From contig NZ_CP047048.1 of the NCBI RefSeq assembly GCF_030408555.1, forward strand, positions 992,001-1,056,000: a stretch of DNA of 64,000 nucleotides, written 5' to 3'. Below are positions 56,551 through 64,000 of this stretch, one piece after another (within the stretch, counting starts at the first letter, position 1; each line of letters opens with the position of its first letter). Source of the DNA: Corynebacterium aurimucosum (lineage in GTDB: Bacteria; Actinomycetota; Actinomycetes; Mycobacteriales; Mycobacteriaceae). Both the position numbers and the translations under genes were made by a program. The notes beneath the pieces were generated by a model. The model saw only the letters and a program-made list of their open reading frames with translations. It did not search any database and was not told the origin of the DNA.

Positions 56551-57001
56551 TGGTGGAGTTGTGATGATTGGGAATGTAGACCAATTAAGGAATGTGCCGA
56601 ACGGGGTGGGGGTAGATACCGTTTATTGGTTGTCCCTGTGGGCAACGTAAAGAATTGTATAGAGGATTGTTGTTGGGTGCTGTTTGCGGGTGCAGGTTGA
56701 TGTTCTTTTGTTTCGGTCTGGGTATGGGGAGGGGGAGAGCTTCGTCGTTCTGGTAAGCTTGTGAGGTGCGTAAATGATCTCGTAATCTAATCGTTATAGC
56801 CAATGTGACCTGCGGCAAAGCGCGATTTTTGCAATGGGATGGGCTACAGCGGTGGCACATTGTGTATTTGTCCGTATGGTGGGTGACAGCGCAAACGAAA
56901 TAGCAAATCGCCCCCCACTTCTTATGGTATATGGGGGTGATGTTGAGATCTGTGGTTTGCCAGTTTCATATAGACCAAATATAGAAAGGTTTAGAGAAAT
57001 A
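56551..57001. other. Long intergenic leader of the PRC/DUF2382 gene
   Basis: 451 bp without a recognisable gene. It is AT-richer than the flanks. It holds a CCCCCA/TGGGGG inverted repeat (56912-56937) around a TATGGT box and a second TATAGA box near 56970, so promoters for the stress-protein gene are likely here. Confidence 0.45.
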
Positions 57002-57868
57002 ATGGGTAAGAATATCAAGGATCTGTTTAACGCAACCGCATACGACAAGACCGGCGACAAGCTGGGCTCTGTCAAGGAGGTCTTCGTCGACGAGCAGTCC
57101 GGTCAGCCGACCTTCGTTGAGGTCAACCACGGCCTGTTCGGCATGAGCTCCAGCTTGGTTCCGCTCCGTGGTCACGATTTCACCGGTGAAGAGCTCAAGC
57201 TGGCCTTCTCCAAGGACCGCATCGAGAACGCACCGGACTTTGACTCCGATAAGCCGCTGACTCCTGAGGCACAGGCGGACATCTTCAAGCACTACAACCT
57301 CGAGAACGCACAGGATGTCACCACCTACCGTGACGAGCGTGATGAGCGCGCTGGTGCTGCCGGTGCTGGTGTGGCTGGCGCTGGCGTTGCCGGCGCTGGA
57401 GCAGGTGCGCACGCTAAGGATGAGACCGCTGCTACCGACCGTATTGACACTGACCGCGCTACTGCTACCGGTAACGGCGTCTCCAACAACGAAGGTGAAG
57501 TTATCCGCTCCGAGGAGCGCCTAGACGTCAACAAGGAGCGCGTGGCCACTGGTGAGGCTCGCCTGCGCAAGTACGTCGTGACCGATACTGAGACTGTTGA
57601 GGTTCCGGTCGAGCGCGAAGAGGTTCGCGTCGAGCGCACCCCGATTTCTGAGGCTGACGCTGCCAACTACACCGGCACCATTGGCGATAACGGAGCAGAA
57701 GAAGCCTCCGTCACCCTGCATGAAGAGCGTGTGAACGTAGAGAAGAAGACCGTCCCGGTGGAGAAGGTTAACCTCTCCAAGGAAACCATCAAGGACACCG
57801 AGACCCACACCGAGGATCTGCGCAAGGAGCAGATCGATACCGACGGCATCACCGAGACCCGCAAGTAA
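57002..57868 (+). CDS. PRC-barrel and DUF2382 (YsnF-like) stress protein
   Basis: This 288-residue, highly charged soluble protein has an N-terminal PRC-barrel (about 1-85; LFNATAYDKTGDKLGSVKEV), an Ala/Gly linker (GAGVAGAGVAGAGAGAH) and a C-terminal DUF2382 domain (about 160-285) with SEERLDVNKERVATGEARL, then VTLHEERVNVEKK. Such proteins are induced under stress in many bacteria; the molecular role is unknown. ATG 57002 is the first codon of the conserved domain. A terminator follows. Confidence 0.85.
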   Translation: MGKNIKDLFNATAYDKTGDKLGSVKEVFVDEQSGQPTFVEVNHGLFGMSSSLVPLRGHDFTGEELKLAFSKDRIENAPDFDSDKPLTPEAQADIFKHYNLENAQDVTTYRDERDERAGAAGAGVAGAGVAGAGAGAHAKDETAATDRIDTDRATATGNGVSNNEGEVIRSEERLDVNKERVATGEARLRKYVVTDTETVEVPVEREEVRVERTPISEADAANYTGTIGDNGAEEASVTLHEERVNVEKKTVPVEKVNLSKETIKDTETHTEDLRKEQIDTDGITETRK

Positions 57869-57888
57869 TCTCGGTTAAGGGCTAAGAG

Positions 57889-57921
57889 GCTGGAGCTGCA
57901 AAGCTCCAGCTTTTCGCGTTT
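57889..57921 (+). terminator. Terminator after the PRC/DUF2382 gene
   Basis: GCTGGAGCT/AGCTCCAGC (57889-57910) with a 4-base loop is followed by TTTTCGCGTTTT. Confidence 0.9.
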
Positions 57922-57991
57922 TAGGCCCGATCCTTGTCTTATGGTCTTAGGAAGGGTGGAAAACATGGAGGCAAACCAGTAGGTTTAAGAC

Positions 57992-60900
57992 ATGTCACGT
58001 TTTAGCCCACTGAACTGGCCCGTCGTACGCCAAATCCGCAACAAGGATGCCTTCGGCCGCGACCTGTCTACGCAGTCAGCTAAGAGTGAGGACCTGCAGG
58101 GACGCACCGTCGATGCGGATCGCGTCGTGCAGTCGGTCTGCCCCTACTGCGCAGTGGGCTGCTCCCAGCGCGTCTACGTGAAGGATGACAAGGTCATCCA
58201 AATCGAGGGCGATCCGGATTCCCCGATCTCCCGCGGCCGCCTCTGCCCCAAGGGCTCTGCTTCTGAGCAACTCATTAACTCCTCGACCCGCATCACCACG
58301 ATCAAGTACCGAGCGCCCTATGCCACTGAATGGCAGGAGCTCGACGAAGAAACCGCGATGGATATGATCGCGGACCGTTTTGTGGAGGCACGCGCGAGGC
58401 ATTGGGAGGACGTCGATAAGCACGGGCGTCGTCTCAACCGCACCATGGGCATCGCCGGTCTGGGTGGCGCGACGCTAGATAATGAGGAGAACTACCTCAT
58501 TAAGAAACTGTTTACCGCGACCGGTGCTATTCAGGTAGAGAACCAGGCGCGCATATGACACTCCGCCACTGTTCCTAGTCTAGGAACATCGTTTGGCCGC
58601 GGCGGCGCGACCCAACCGCTGCAGGATATGGCGAATGCGGATTGCATCGTCATCGAGGGTTCTAATATGGCCGAATGCCACCCCGTGGGTTTCCAGTGGG
58701 TCGTCGAAGCCAAGAAGCGTGGTGCGCGCATTATCCACGTGGATCCGCGCTACACGCGTACGTCTGCCTTTGCGAACCGCCACATCGGCATTCGCGGTGG
58801 CACGGACGTGGTGCTGCTCGGCGCCATTATCAAGTACGTTCTGGATAATGACCTGTATTTCCACGATTACGTGGTGAATTACACCAACGCGGCGTCGATC
58901 ATCTCGCCGGATTTCCAAGACACCGAGGACCTGGAAGGCCTGTTCTCCGGGTACGACGCGAAGAAGGGCAAGTACGTCACGGACTCGTGGCAGTACGTGC
59001 AAAAGCCTGAGGGCTCCTCGTGGAACGTGGAGAAGGACATGACGCTGGAAGATCCAAACACGGTCTTCCAGATCCTCAAACGCCACTACTCGCGCTACAC
59101 CCCGGAGATGGTGGAGGAGACCTGTGGCATTGCGCCGGAGGACTTCTACTACTTGGCAGACTCGATTGCGCAGAACTCCACCCCGGAGCGCACCACGTGC
59201 TTCGCCTACGCGCTGGGCTTTACCCAGCACACCCTGGGCGCACAGTTCATCCGAACCGCGGCGATTCTGCAGCTGCTCATGGGCAATGTGGGCCGCCCTG
59301 GCTCGGGCATCATGGCCTTGCGCGGGCATGCCTCGATTCAAGGCTCGACTGATATTCCGACTCTCTTCAACTCGCTTCCGGGCTACCTGCCCATGCCACA
59401 CGTGGATCAGGAGACCTGGGCGGATTACCTGGATTCCTTCCGGCAGGAAGACCAGAAGGGCTTCTGGCAGTTGGGTGAGAACTACGCGGTCTCGCTCATG
59501 AAGTCCTATTGGGGCGACGCCGCTACCAAGGACAATAATTGGGGCTTTGACCTTATGCCGCGCCTGTCCGGCGCGCACTCAACCTATGAGACATTGCTGG
59601 CCATGCTGCGCAAGGAAGTGGAGGGCTACTTTGTCTTCGGTCAGAACCCAGCGGTGGCGCAGTCCAACGGTGGTATGCAGCGCCGCGGACTGGCCGCGCT
59701 GAAGTGGTTGGTTGTCCGCGATTTCCAAGAGATTGAAACGGCAAGCTTCTGGAAGGATTCGCCGGAAGTCAAGAACGGCGAGCTCAAGACCGAGGAGATC
59801 GCTACCGAGGTATTCCTCATGCCTGCGGCAACGCACGTGGAGAAGTCCGGAACATTTACCCAGACCCAACGCATGGTGCAATGGCGCTTCCAGGCGACTC
59901 CGCCGCCGGGCCAGGCCCGCAGCGAGGCGTGGTTCTTCTACCACTTGGGCAAGAAGATTAGGGAGCGCTTGGCGGATTCGACCGACCCGCGCGACCTGCC
60001 GATTAAGTCCGTGACGTGGGATTACACCGAGGATGAACACGGGGATCCCAGCTCGGACGAGATTCTGCGTGAGATCAACGGCTACTACCTCGATGGGCCA
60101 AAGAAGGGTCAATTGCTGCCGAGTTTCACCGAGATGCGCGCCGACGGTTCTACCTCCGGCGGCTGCTGGATCTACACCGGTGTGTATAAGGACGGAATCA
60201 ACCACGCCGCGAAAAAGGTCCCGGGCTCTGAGCAGAACGAAGTAGCACTCGAGTGGGGTTGGGTATGGCCGGCTAACCGACGCATCCTGTACAATCGCGC
60301 CTCCGCCAAGCCGGATGGCACTCCGTGGTCGGAGCGCAAGAAGTACATCTGGTGGGATGAGGACCAGGGCAAGTGGGTTGGTGACGATGTCCCGGACTTC
60401 CCGGTGACGAAGCGCCCGGACTATGTCGCGCCTGTCGACGCCGTCGGCCCCGACGCCCTCGACGGCGATGATCCCTTCATCATGCAGGCCGACGGCCTAG
60501 GTTGGCTGTTTGCCCCGAAGGGGCTGTCCGACGGCCCGCTGCCGACTCACTACGAGCCGCAGGAATCGCCGGTGCAGAATGCGCTGTACAAGCAGCAGCA
60601 ATCGCCGACGCGGTTGACTATCAAGCGCGCGGATAACCTTTCCCGCCCCGAGCCAGGGGAGCGCGGTGCTGAGGTCTTCCCGTTTGTCTTCTCTACCTAC
60701 CGTCTGACGGAGATGTACACCTCCGGTGCGATGTCGCGCCGCTTGCCTTACTTGGCGGAGCTGCAGCCGGGCTTGTTCTGCGAGGTGGACAAGGAACTGG
60801 CCGCCAAGCGTGGACTTGTCAACGGCGAGTGGGCCACTATTGTGTCGCCGCGTGGTGTCATAGAGGCGCAGGTTTTGGTGACGGACCGCATGGAGATGCT

Positions 60901-61264
60901 CACCATCAATGGTGAGGACTTCCACCAGATTGGCCTGCCCTTCCACTACGGAGAATCAGAGACCACCGAGGTGGCCGGCGATGGTGCCAACGATCTGTTG
61001 GGCCTGACCTTGGAGCCGAACGTGTTTATCCAGAACTCAAAGGTGGGCGCCTGCGATATTCAGCCGGGCCGGCGCCCGCGGGGCGAGGCACGAGTGCAAC
61101 TCTTGCGCGAGTACCAAGAGCGGGCGCACCTTACCGTTGACTCGGGCAACCGGATCCTGGACGTCTCAGATGCTTTTAGCACGAAGAGCGATGCTTCTGA
61201 GGAGAACACCGGCGATGACGCCACCGCAGGCAATGTGGCGGACTATGAAGGCAAAGAAGGCTAA
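57992..61264 (+). CDS. fdhF: Formate dehydrogenase catalytic subunit, selenocysteine-containing
   Basis: A molybdopterin enzyme of the FdnG/FdhF family, read as one 1090-residue protein if TGA 58556-58558 is selenocysteine (residue 189). The N-terminal [4Fe-4S] motif is C50-x2-C53-x3-C57-x27-C85. The in-frame sequence NQARI-TGA-HSATVPSLGTSFGRGGATQ matches the family exactly around its catalytic Sec/Cys. DMANADCIVIEGSNMAECHP and VFGQNPAVAQSNGG follow, then a C-terminal molybdopterin-guanine-dinucleotide domain (about 930-1060). ATG 57992. No TAT signal is seen, so the enzyme is probably cytoplasmic-facing. FeS and NrfD-like subunit genes follow. Confidence 0.9.
58556..58588 (+). promoter_or_regulatory. 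Selenocysteine TGA and SECIS-like hairpin
   Basis: TGA 58556-58558 is followed after 11 bases by the hairpin TGTTCCTA-GTC-TAGGAACA (58570-58588), which can present an AGUCU apical loop. The Escherichia coli fdhF SECIS also begins its upper stem 11 bases after UGA and has an AGGUCU loop. Confidence 0.8.
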
Positions 61265-61273
61265 GGAGGACTA

Positions 61274-62317
61274 ATGGCTAATCTTTTCACCGAAAAGGCT
61301 GATAAACACGGCTATGAGTCCTATCAGCGCATGGCGTTCTTTACCGATACCTCGGTATGCATCGGCTGCAAGGCTTGCGAGGTGGCCTGTAAAGAATGGA
61401 ACCGCAACCCGGTGGAAGGCTATGCGGTCACCGGCAATTCCTATGACAACACAGTCTCGCTGGGTGCCAATACCTGGCGGCACGTGACCTTCATTGAGCA
61501 AAGCAATGAGCGTATTGAGCAGGCGCGCGAGGATGGGCGCAAGCTCGTCTCACTGGGGCTGCCCACAGTCTCCGCGCCAAGCGTCACCCCAGATACCGAT
61601 GATTTTCGCTGGCTCATGTCCTCCGATGTGTGCAAGCACTGCACCAATGCTGGATGCTTGGACGTGTGCCCGACGGGCGCGCTCTTTCGTTCCGAATTCG
61701 GCACCGTTGTGGTGCAAGATGATGTGTGCAATGGCTGCGGGACCTGCGTTGCTGGGTGTCCTTTCGGCGTCATTGAGCGCCGCGATGACGGCGGCGTGAC
61801 GCTGAAGGCGGACAAGACCGCCACCGTGGATTACGAGGTGCCTGACCACGCGGGTGTGAACGTGCTGGCAAAGCTGAAGCAGCTTAAGCCGCAAGGTCCA
61901 GACCATACGCCGGGACAGGCCATGCCGATCAAAAATTTGGGTGTAGCTCAGAAGTGCACCATGTGTTATGACCGGCTCAAGATTGGTGAACAGCCTGCTT
62001 GCGCTAAGACCTGCCCGACGGATTCTATCCAGTTTGGCCCTTACGAGGAGATGCTCGCGGCAGCGCAAGAGCGCGTGCGCGCCCTCCATGAGCAGGGGCT
62101 GACCGAGGCCCGTCTCTATGGCGCCAATTCCCAGGATGGAGTTGGAGGGACCGGGTCCATATTTCTGCTCCTCGATTCACCAGAGGTCTATGGTTTGCCG
62201 CCGGATCCGCGCGTGCCCACGGCGGATCTGCCGCAGATGTATAAGACTGCCGCGAAGGCAATTGGCGGCATGGCGTTAGCCGTGGCCGGGGCATTCATGT
62301 TGGGAGGCCGCAAGTGA
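61274..62317 (+). CDS. Formate dehydrogenase iron-sulfur subunit
   Basis: This 347-residue ferredoxin-like protein of the FdnH/HybA type has four cysteine clusters: CIGCKACEVACKEWN, CKHCTNAGCLDVCPTGA, CNGCGTCVAGCPFG and CTMCYDRL with PACAKTCPTDS. They bind four [4Fe-4S] clusters that carry electrons from FdhF to the membrane. The C-terminus has one helix (AIGGMALAVAGAFML) that may anchor it. An AAGGAGG ribosome site precedes ATG 61274, 9 bases after fdhF. The stop overlaps the start of the membrane subunit gene. Confidence 0.93.
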   Translation: MANLFTEKADKHGYESYQRMAFFTDTSVCIGCKACEVACKEWNRNPVEGYAVTGNSYDNTVSLGANTWRHVTFIEQSNERIEQAREDGRKLVSLGLPTVSAPSVTPDTDDFRWLMSSDVCKHCTNAGCLDVCPTGALFRSEFGTVVVQDDVCNGCGTCVAGCPFGVIERRDDGGVTLKADKTATVDYEVPDHAGVNVLAKLKQLKPQGPDHTPGQAMPIKNLGVAQKCTMCYDRLKIGEQPACAKTCPTDSIQFGPYEEMLAAAQERVRALHEQGLTEARLYGANSQDGVGGTGSIFLLLDSPEVYGLPPDPRVPTADLPQMYKTAAKAIGGMALAVAGAFMLGGRK

Positions 62318-63399
62318 GCGAATTTGATGAGTACCGCCCGCCGCAGGAGCCTAGGCGTCGTCGCGGCGGTGGCAAGAAGCGCCGGCGTGGACGAGTCGGC
62401 GCCGGCGCACAGGATGGGTCCAAAGAAGCGCGCATGGCGGAGGACTTCGAGTTCTCCTCGTATTACGGCAAGCCCGTAGTCAAGGCCCCGCCGTGGGAGT
62501 GGCCAATTGGTGGCTATCTGTTCCTCGGTGGACTTTCGGGAGGCTCGGCATTACTCGCCGCTGGCGCGCAGGCTACGGGTAACGCGCCTCTCAAACGTTC
62601 TACCCGATTGACGGCGTTCTCTGCGGCCTCGGTGGGCTCTGTCTTTCTGATCCTCGACCTTGGGCGCCCAGAGCGTCTTCTCAACATGTTCCGCGTTTTC
62701 AAGGTGACCTCTCCGATGTCCATCGGCTCGTGGATTTTGGGCAGCTTTGCTTCTGCCGCGTCGCTGCCTGCAGTCGTCGAGGCTGATGAGCTGGTCGGCG
62801 GTGTGCTGCCGAAACCGCTTCGCCGATCCCTTGATAAGGCAGCCGGCCCAGCGGGGGCCGTTGCGGGAGTTCTCGGCGGACCACTCGCTGGCTATACAGC
62901 GGTGCTGTTGGCTAATACCTCTAACCCGACATGGAACGATGCGAAGAAGCACTTGCCCTATGTCTTTGTTTCCTCGGCGTCGGCCGCGGCGGCGGGTGCC
63001 GCCATGGCCTTTACCCCGGTGAAGAACGCTGGGCCTGCACGCGCCCTGGGCATCACGGCCGCAGTGAGTGACCTAGTCGCGACGCGGATCATGGAAAATC
63101 ACATGGAACCGGAACCCAGGCGGCCGCTGCATGAGGGATTGCCGGGAAAGCTCATGAAGGCTTCTGAATGGCTCATCGCCTCCGGTGGTGTGGGAACGGC
63201 CGTAGCTGCGGCGACCAAGTCACGCACCGTGTCGGTATTGTCCGGCCTTGCGCTCATGGCGGGATCTGCGTGCACCCGCTTTGGTGTGCTCAACGCGGGA
63301 CTGGAAGCGGTGAAGGACCCAGCCACCACGATTGCTCCACAGAAGCGGCGTGCTGAAGCGCGGGGTGACTACGGCACTTCCGTCGTGACGGGCGGATAA
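62314..63399 (+). CDS. NrfD/PsrC-like membrane subunit of formate dehydrogenase
   Basis: This 361-residue protein has a basic N-terminal tail (RRRRGGGKKRRRGR-like) followed by EFSSYYGKPVVKAPPWEWPI and about eight hydrophobic segments with GGYLFLGGLSGGSALLA, typical of NrfD/PsrC quinone-site proteins. It replaces the cytochrome b of FdnI and should pass electrons to menaquinone. The start is GTG 62314 in GTGA overlap with the FeS subunit gene, so translation is coupled. Confidence 0.85.
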   Translation: MSEFDEYRPPQEPRRRRGGGKKRRRGRVGAGAQDGSKEARMAEDFEFSSYYGKPVVKAPPWEWPIGGYLFLGGLSGGSALLAAGAQATGNAPLKRSTRLTAFSAASVGSVFLILDLGRPERLLNMFRVFKVTSPMSIGSWILGSFASAASLPAVVEADELVGGVLPKPLRRSLDKAAGPAGAVAGVLGGPLAGYTAVLLANTSNPTWNDAKKHLPYVFVSSASAAAAGAAMAFTPVKNAGPARALGITAAVSDLVATRIMENHMEPEPRRPLHEGLPGKLMKASEWLIASGGVGTAVAAATKSRTVSVLSGLALMAGSACTRFGVLNAGLEAVKDPATTIAPQKRRAEARGDYGTSVVTGG

Positions 63400-63527
63400 G
63401 AACCCTCATTTTGTGACGGTAAAGAATTGCAAGAATGGCAAAGGGTTAGCAAAGAGATAGACCAATGTGATTGAGTAGAACGAGGTAAACATTCTCTCGT
63501 TCTCCCTAATCGTTCTGTTAAGGAATC

Positions 63528-64000
63528 ATGTCTCTCTCCTTCTCCCAGCGCATCAAGCGTTTTTCCGTTGCTCTTTCCGCAACCGCTTTGGCCTGCAGTG
63601 CCGTGACCTTCTCTACCGCTACGGCCTCCGCAGACCCGCACCGCGGCGCCGACGCCGTGTTCTTCGGTGATTCTTTCTTTGCTAACCCCGGCTACAAGCA
63701 GGTGGCTGGCGTGCGGTCCGATCTTGTGCGTGCGGGCCTCAGCAGCATCGAGGGCAGCGGCTCGGAAGCAGGCGCTCCATCACCACAAGGCTGCCCGCAA
63801 GGAAAGAAGACAGTGGCCGCGGAGTACGGCAAGATCACGGGGCGCTCGGTGGCGAACTATGCCTGTTCGGCCGCCAAGGCTAGCGGGGGCTCCTTCCGGA
63901 AGGACTTTGATCAGCAGGTCGTTGGTGCCATTGCCAATAAACACCTCACTGCCGATACCAAGAGTGTCTTTGTGCAATTCGGCGCCAATAATCTGCAGGA
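63528..64000 (+). CDS. Secreted SGNH/GDSL hydrolase (partial, runs off the window)
   Basis: The first 157 codons are present. A signal peptide (about residues 1-35, ending TASA) is followed by AVFFGDSFFANPG, the block I motif with catalytic Ser49, and later FVQFGANNLQ, a block III GxN-type segment. The catalytic Asp/His lie beyond the window. Corynebacterial relatives are secreted esterases or lipases, possibly acting on mycolic lipids. ATG 63528 has AAGGAA upstream. Confidence 0.8.
   Translation, partial: MSLSFSQRIKRFSVALSATALACSAVTFSTATASADPHRGADAVFFGDSFFANPGYKQVAGVRSDLVRAGLSSIEGSGSEAGAPSPQGCPQGKKTVAAEYGKITGRSVANYACSAAKASGGSFRKDFDQQVVGAIANKHLTADTKSVFVQFGANNLQ

Noticed and set aside
58628..61264. 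Separate 878-residue formate dehydrogenase gene starting at ATG 58628
   Set aside because: It lacks the FeS domain and the family N-terminus and is in phase with the upstream 188 codons across a TGA at the Sec position; one selenoprotein gene explains both.

Overview
The window is a chromosomal segment of a Corynebacterium. The core gene order matches that of corynebacteria and mycobacteria: mazG, eno, divIC-like, DUF501, ppx; then greA, DUF4307, mca, cis-prenyltransferase, coaA, glyA, phoH2; then fumC, glpX, DUF4245, xseB, xseA, ispH, DUF6542, ychF. Mycothiol metabolism (mca), an LGFP-type lipoprotein and many leaderless -10 promoters (TANNNT ending 6-9 bases before an ATG or GTG) point the same way. 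The exact species cannot be read from the sequence alone.

Layout. 0-8.6 kb: a basic amino acid permease, MazG, a secreted small protein, a lytic transglycosylase, enolase, the septum protein, DUF501, an exopolyphosphatase, a short-type tRNA-Leu(UAA), a possible small RNA and a BI-1 family membrane protein. 8.6-12.3 kb: a more AT-rich gap, then a DUF3558-like lipoprotein and a 606-residue Gly-rich protein that resembles type VII secretion (PPE-like) substrates, then a small lipoprotein. 12.3-25.7 kb: housekeeping genes, an LGFP lipoprotein, PhoH2 (PIN plus PhoH), a GNAT enzyme, a CAP-domain surface protein and a tetR-efflux pump operon with a clear operator. 26-45.6 kb: fumarase, fructose-bisphosphatase, exonuclease VII, IspH, RmuC, YchF, a peptidase, a CDF exporter, SSADH, a D-threonine-aldolase-like enzyme coupled to a sugar-lactone oxidase, and an MFS pump. 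Two gene remnants (DJ-1/PfpI and a winged-helix protein) flank the CDF gene.

45.7-52.6 kb is an accessory island. It holds a truncated HNH endonuclease gene, an 86-bp MITE-like element, a visibly GC-richer mercury module (merR divergent from merA, a thioredoxin-like lipoprotein and a CcdA-like membrane protein), a decayed MmeI-type restriction/methylase gene with at least two frameshifts, a 17-bp perfect inverted repeat and a broken IS3-family element. 52.6-57.9 kb: two secondary transporters, a lipoate-ligase-like protein and a PRC-barrel/DUF2382 stress protein.

57.9-63.4 kb is the most striking part: a membrane-bound formate dehydrogenase operon whose catalytic subunit has an in-frame TGA at residue 189, exactly where selenocysteine sits in FdnG/FdhF. 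The TGA is followed, after 11 bases, by a SECIS-like hairpin with an AGUCU loop. The gene would be read as one 1090-residue selenoprotein with its FeS and NrfD-type membrane subunits downstream. The window ends inside a secreted SGNH hydrolase gene.
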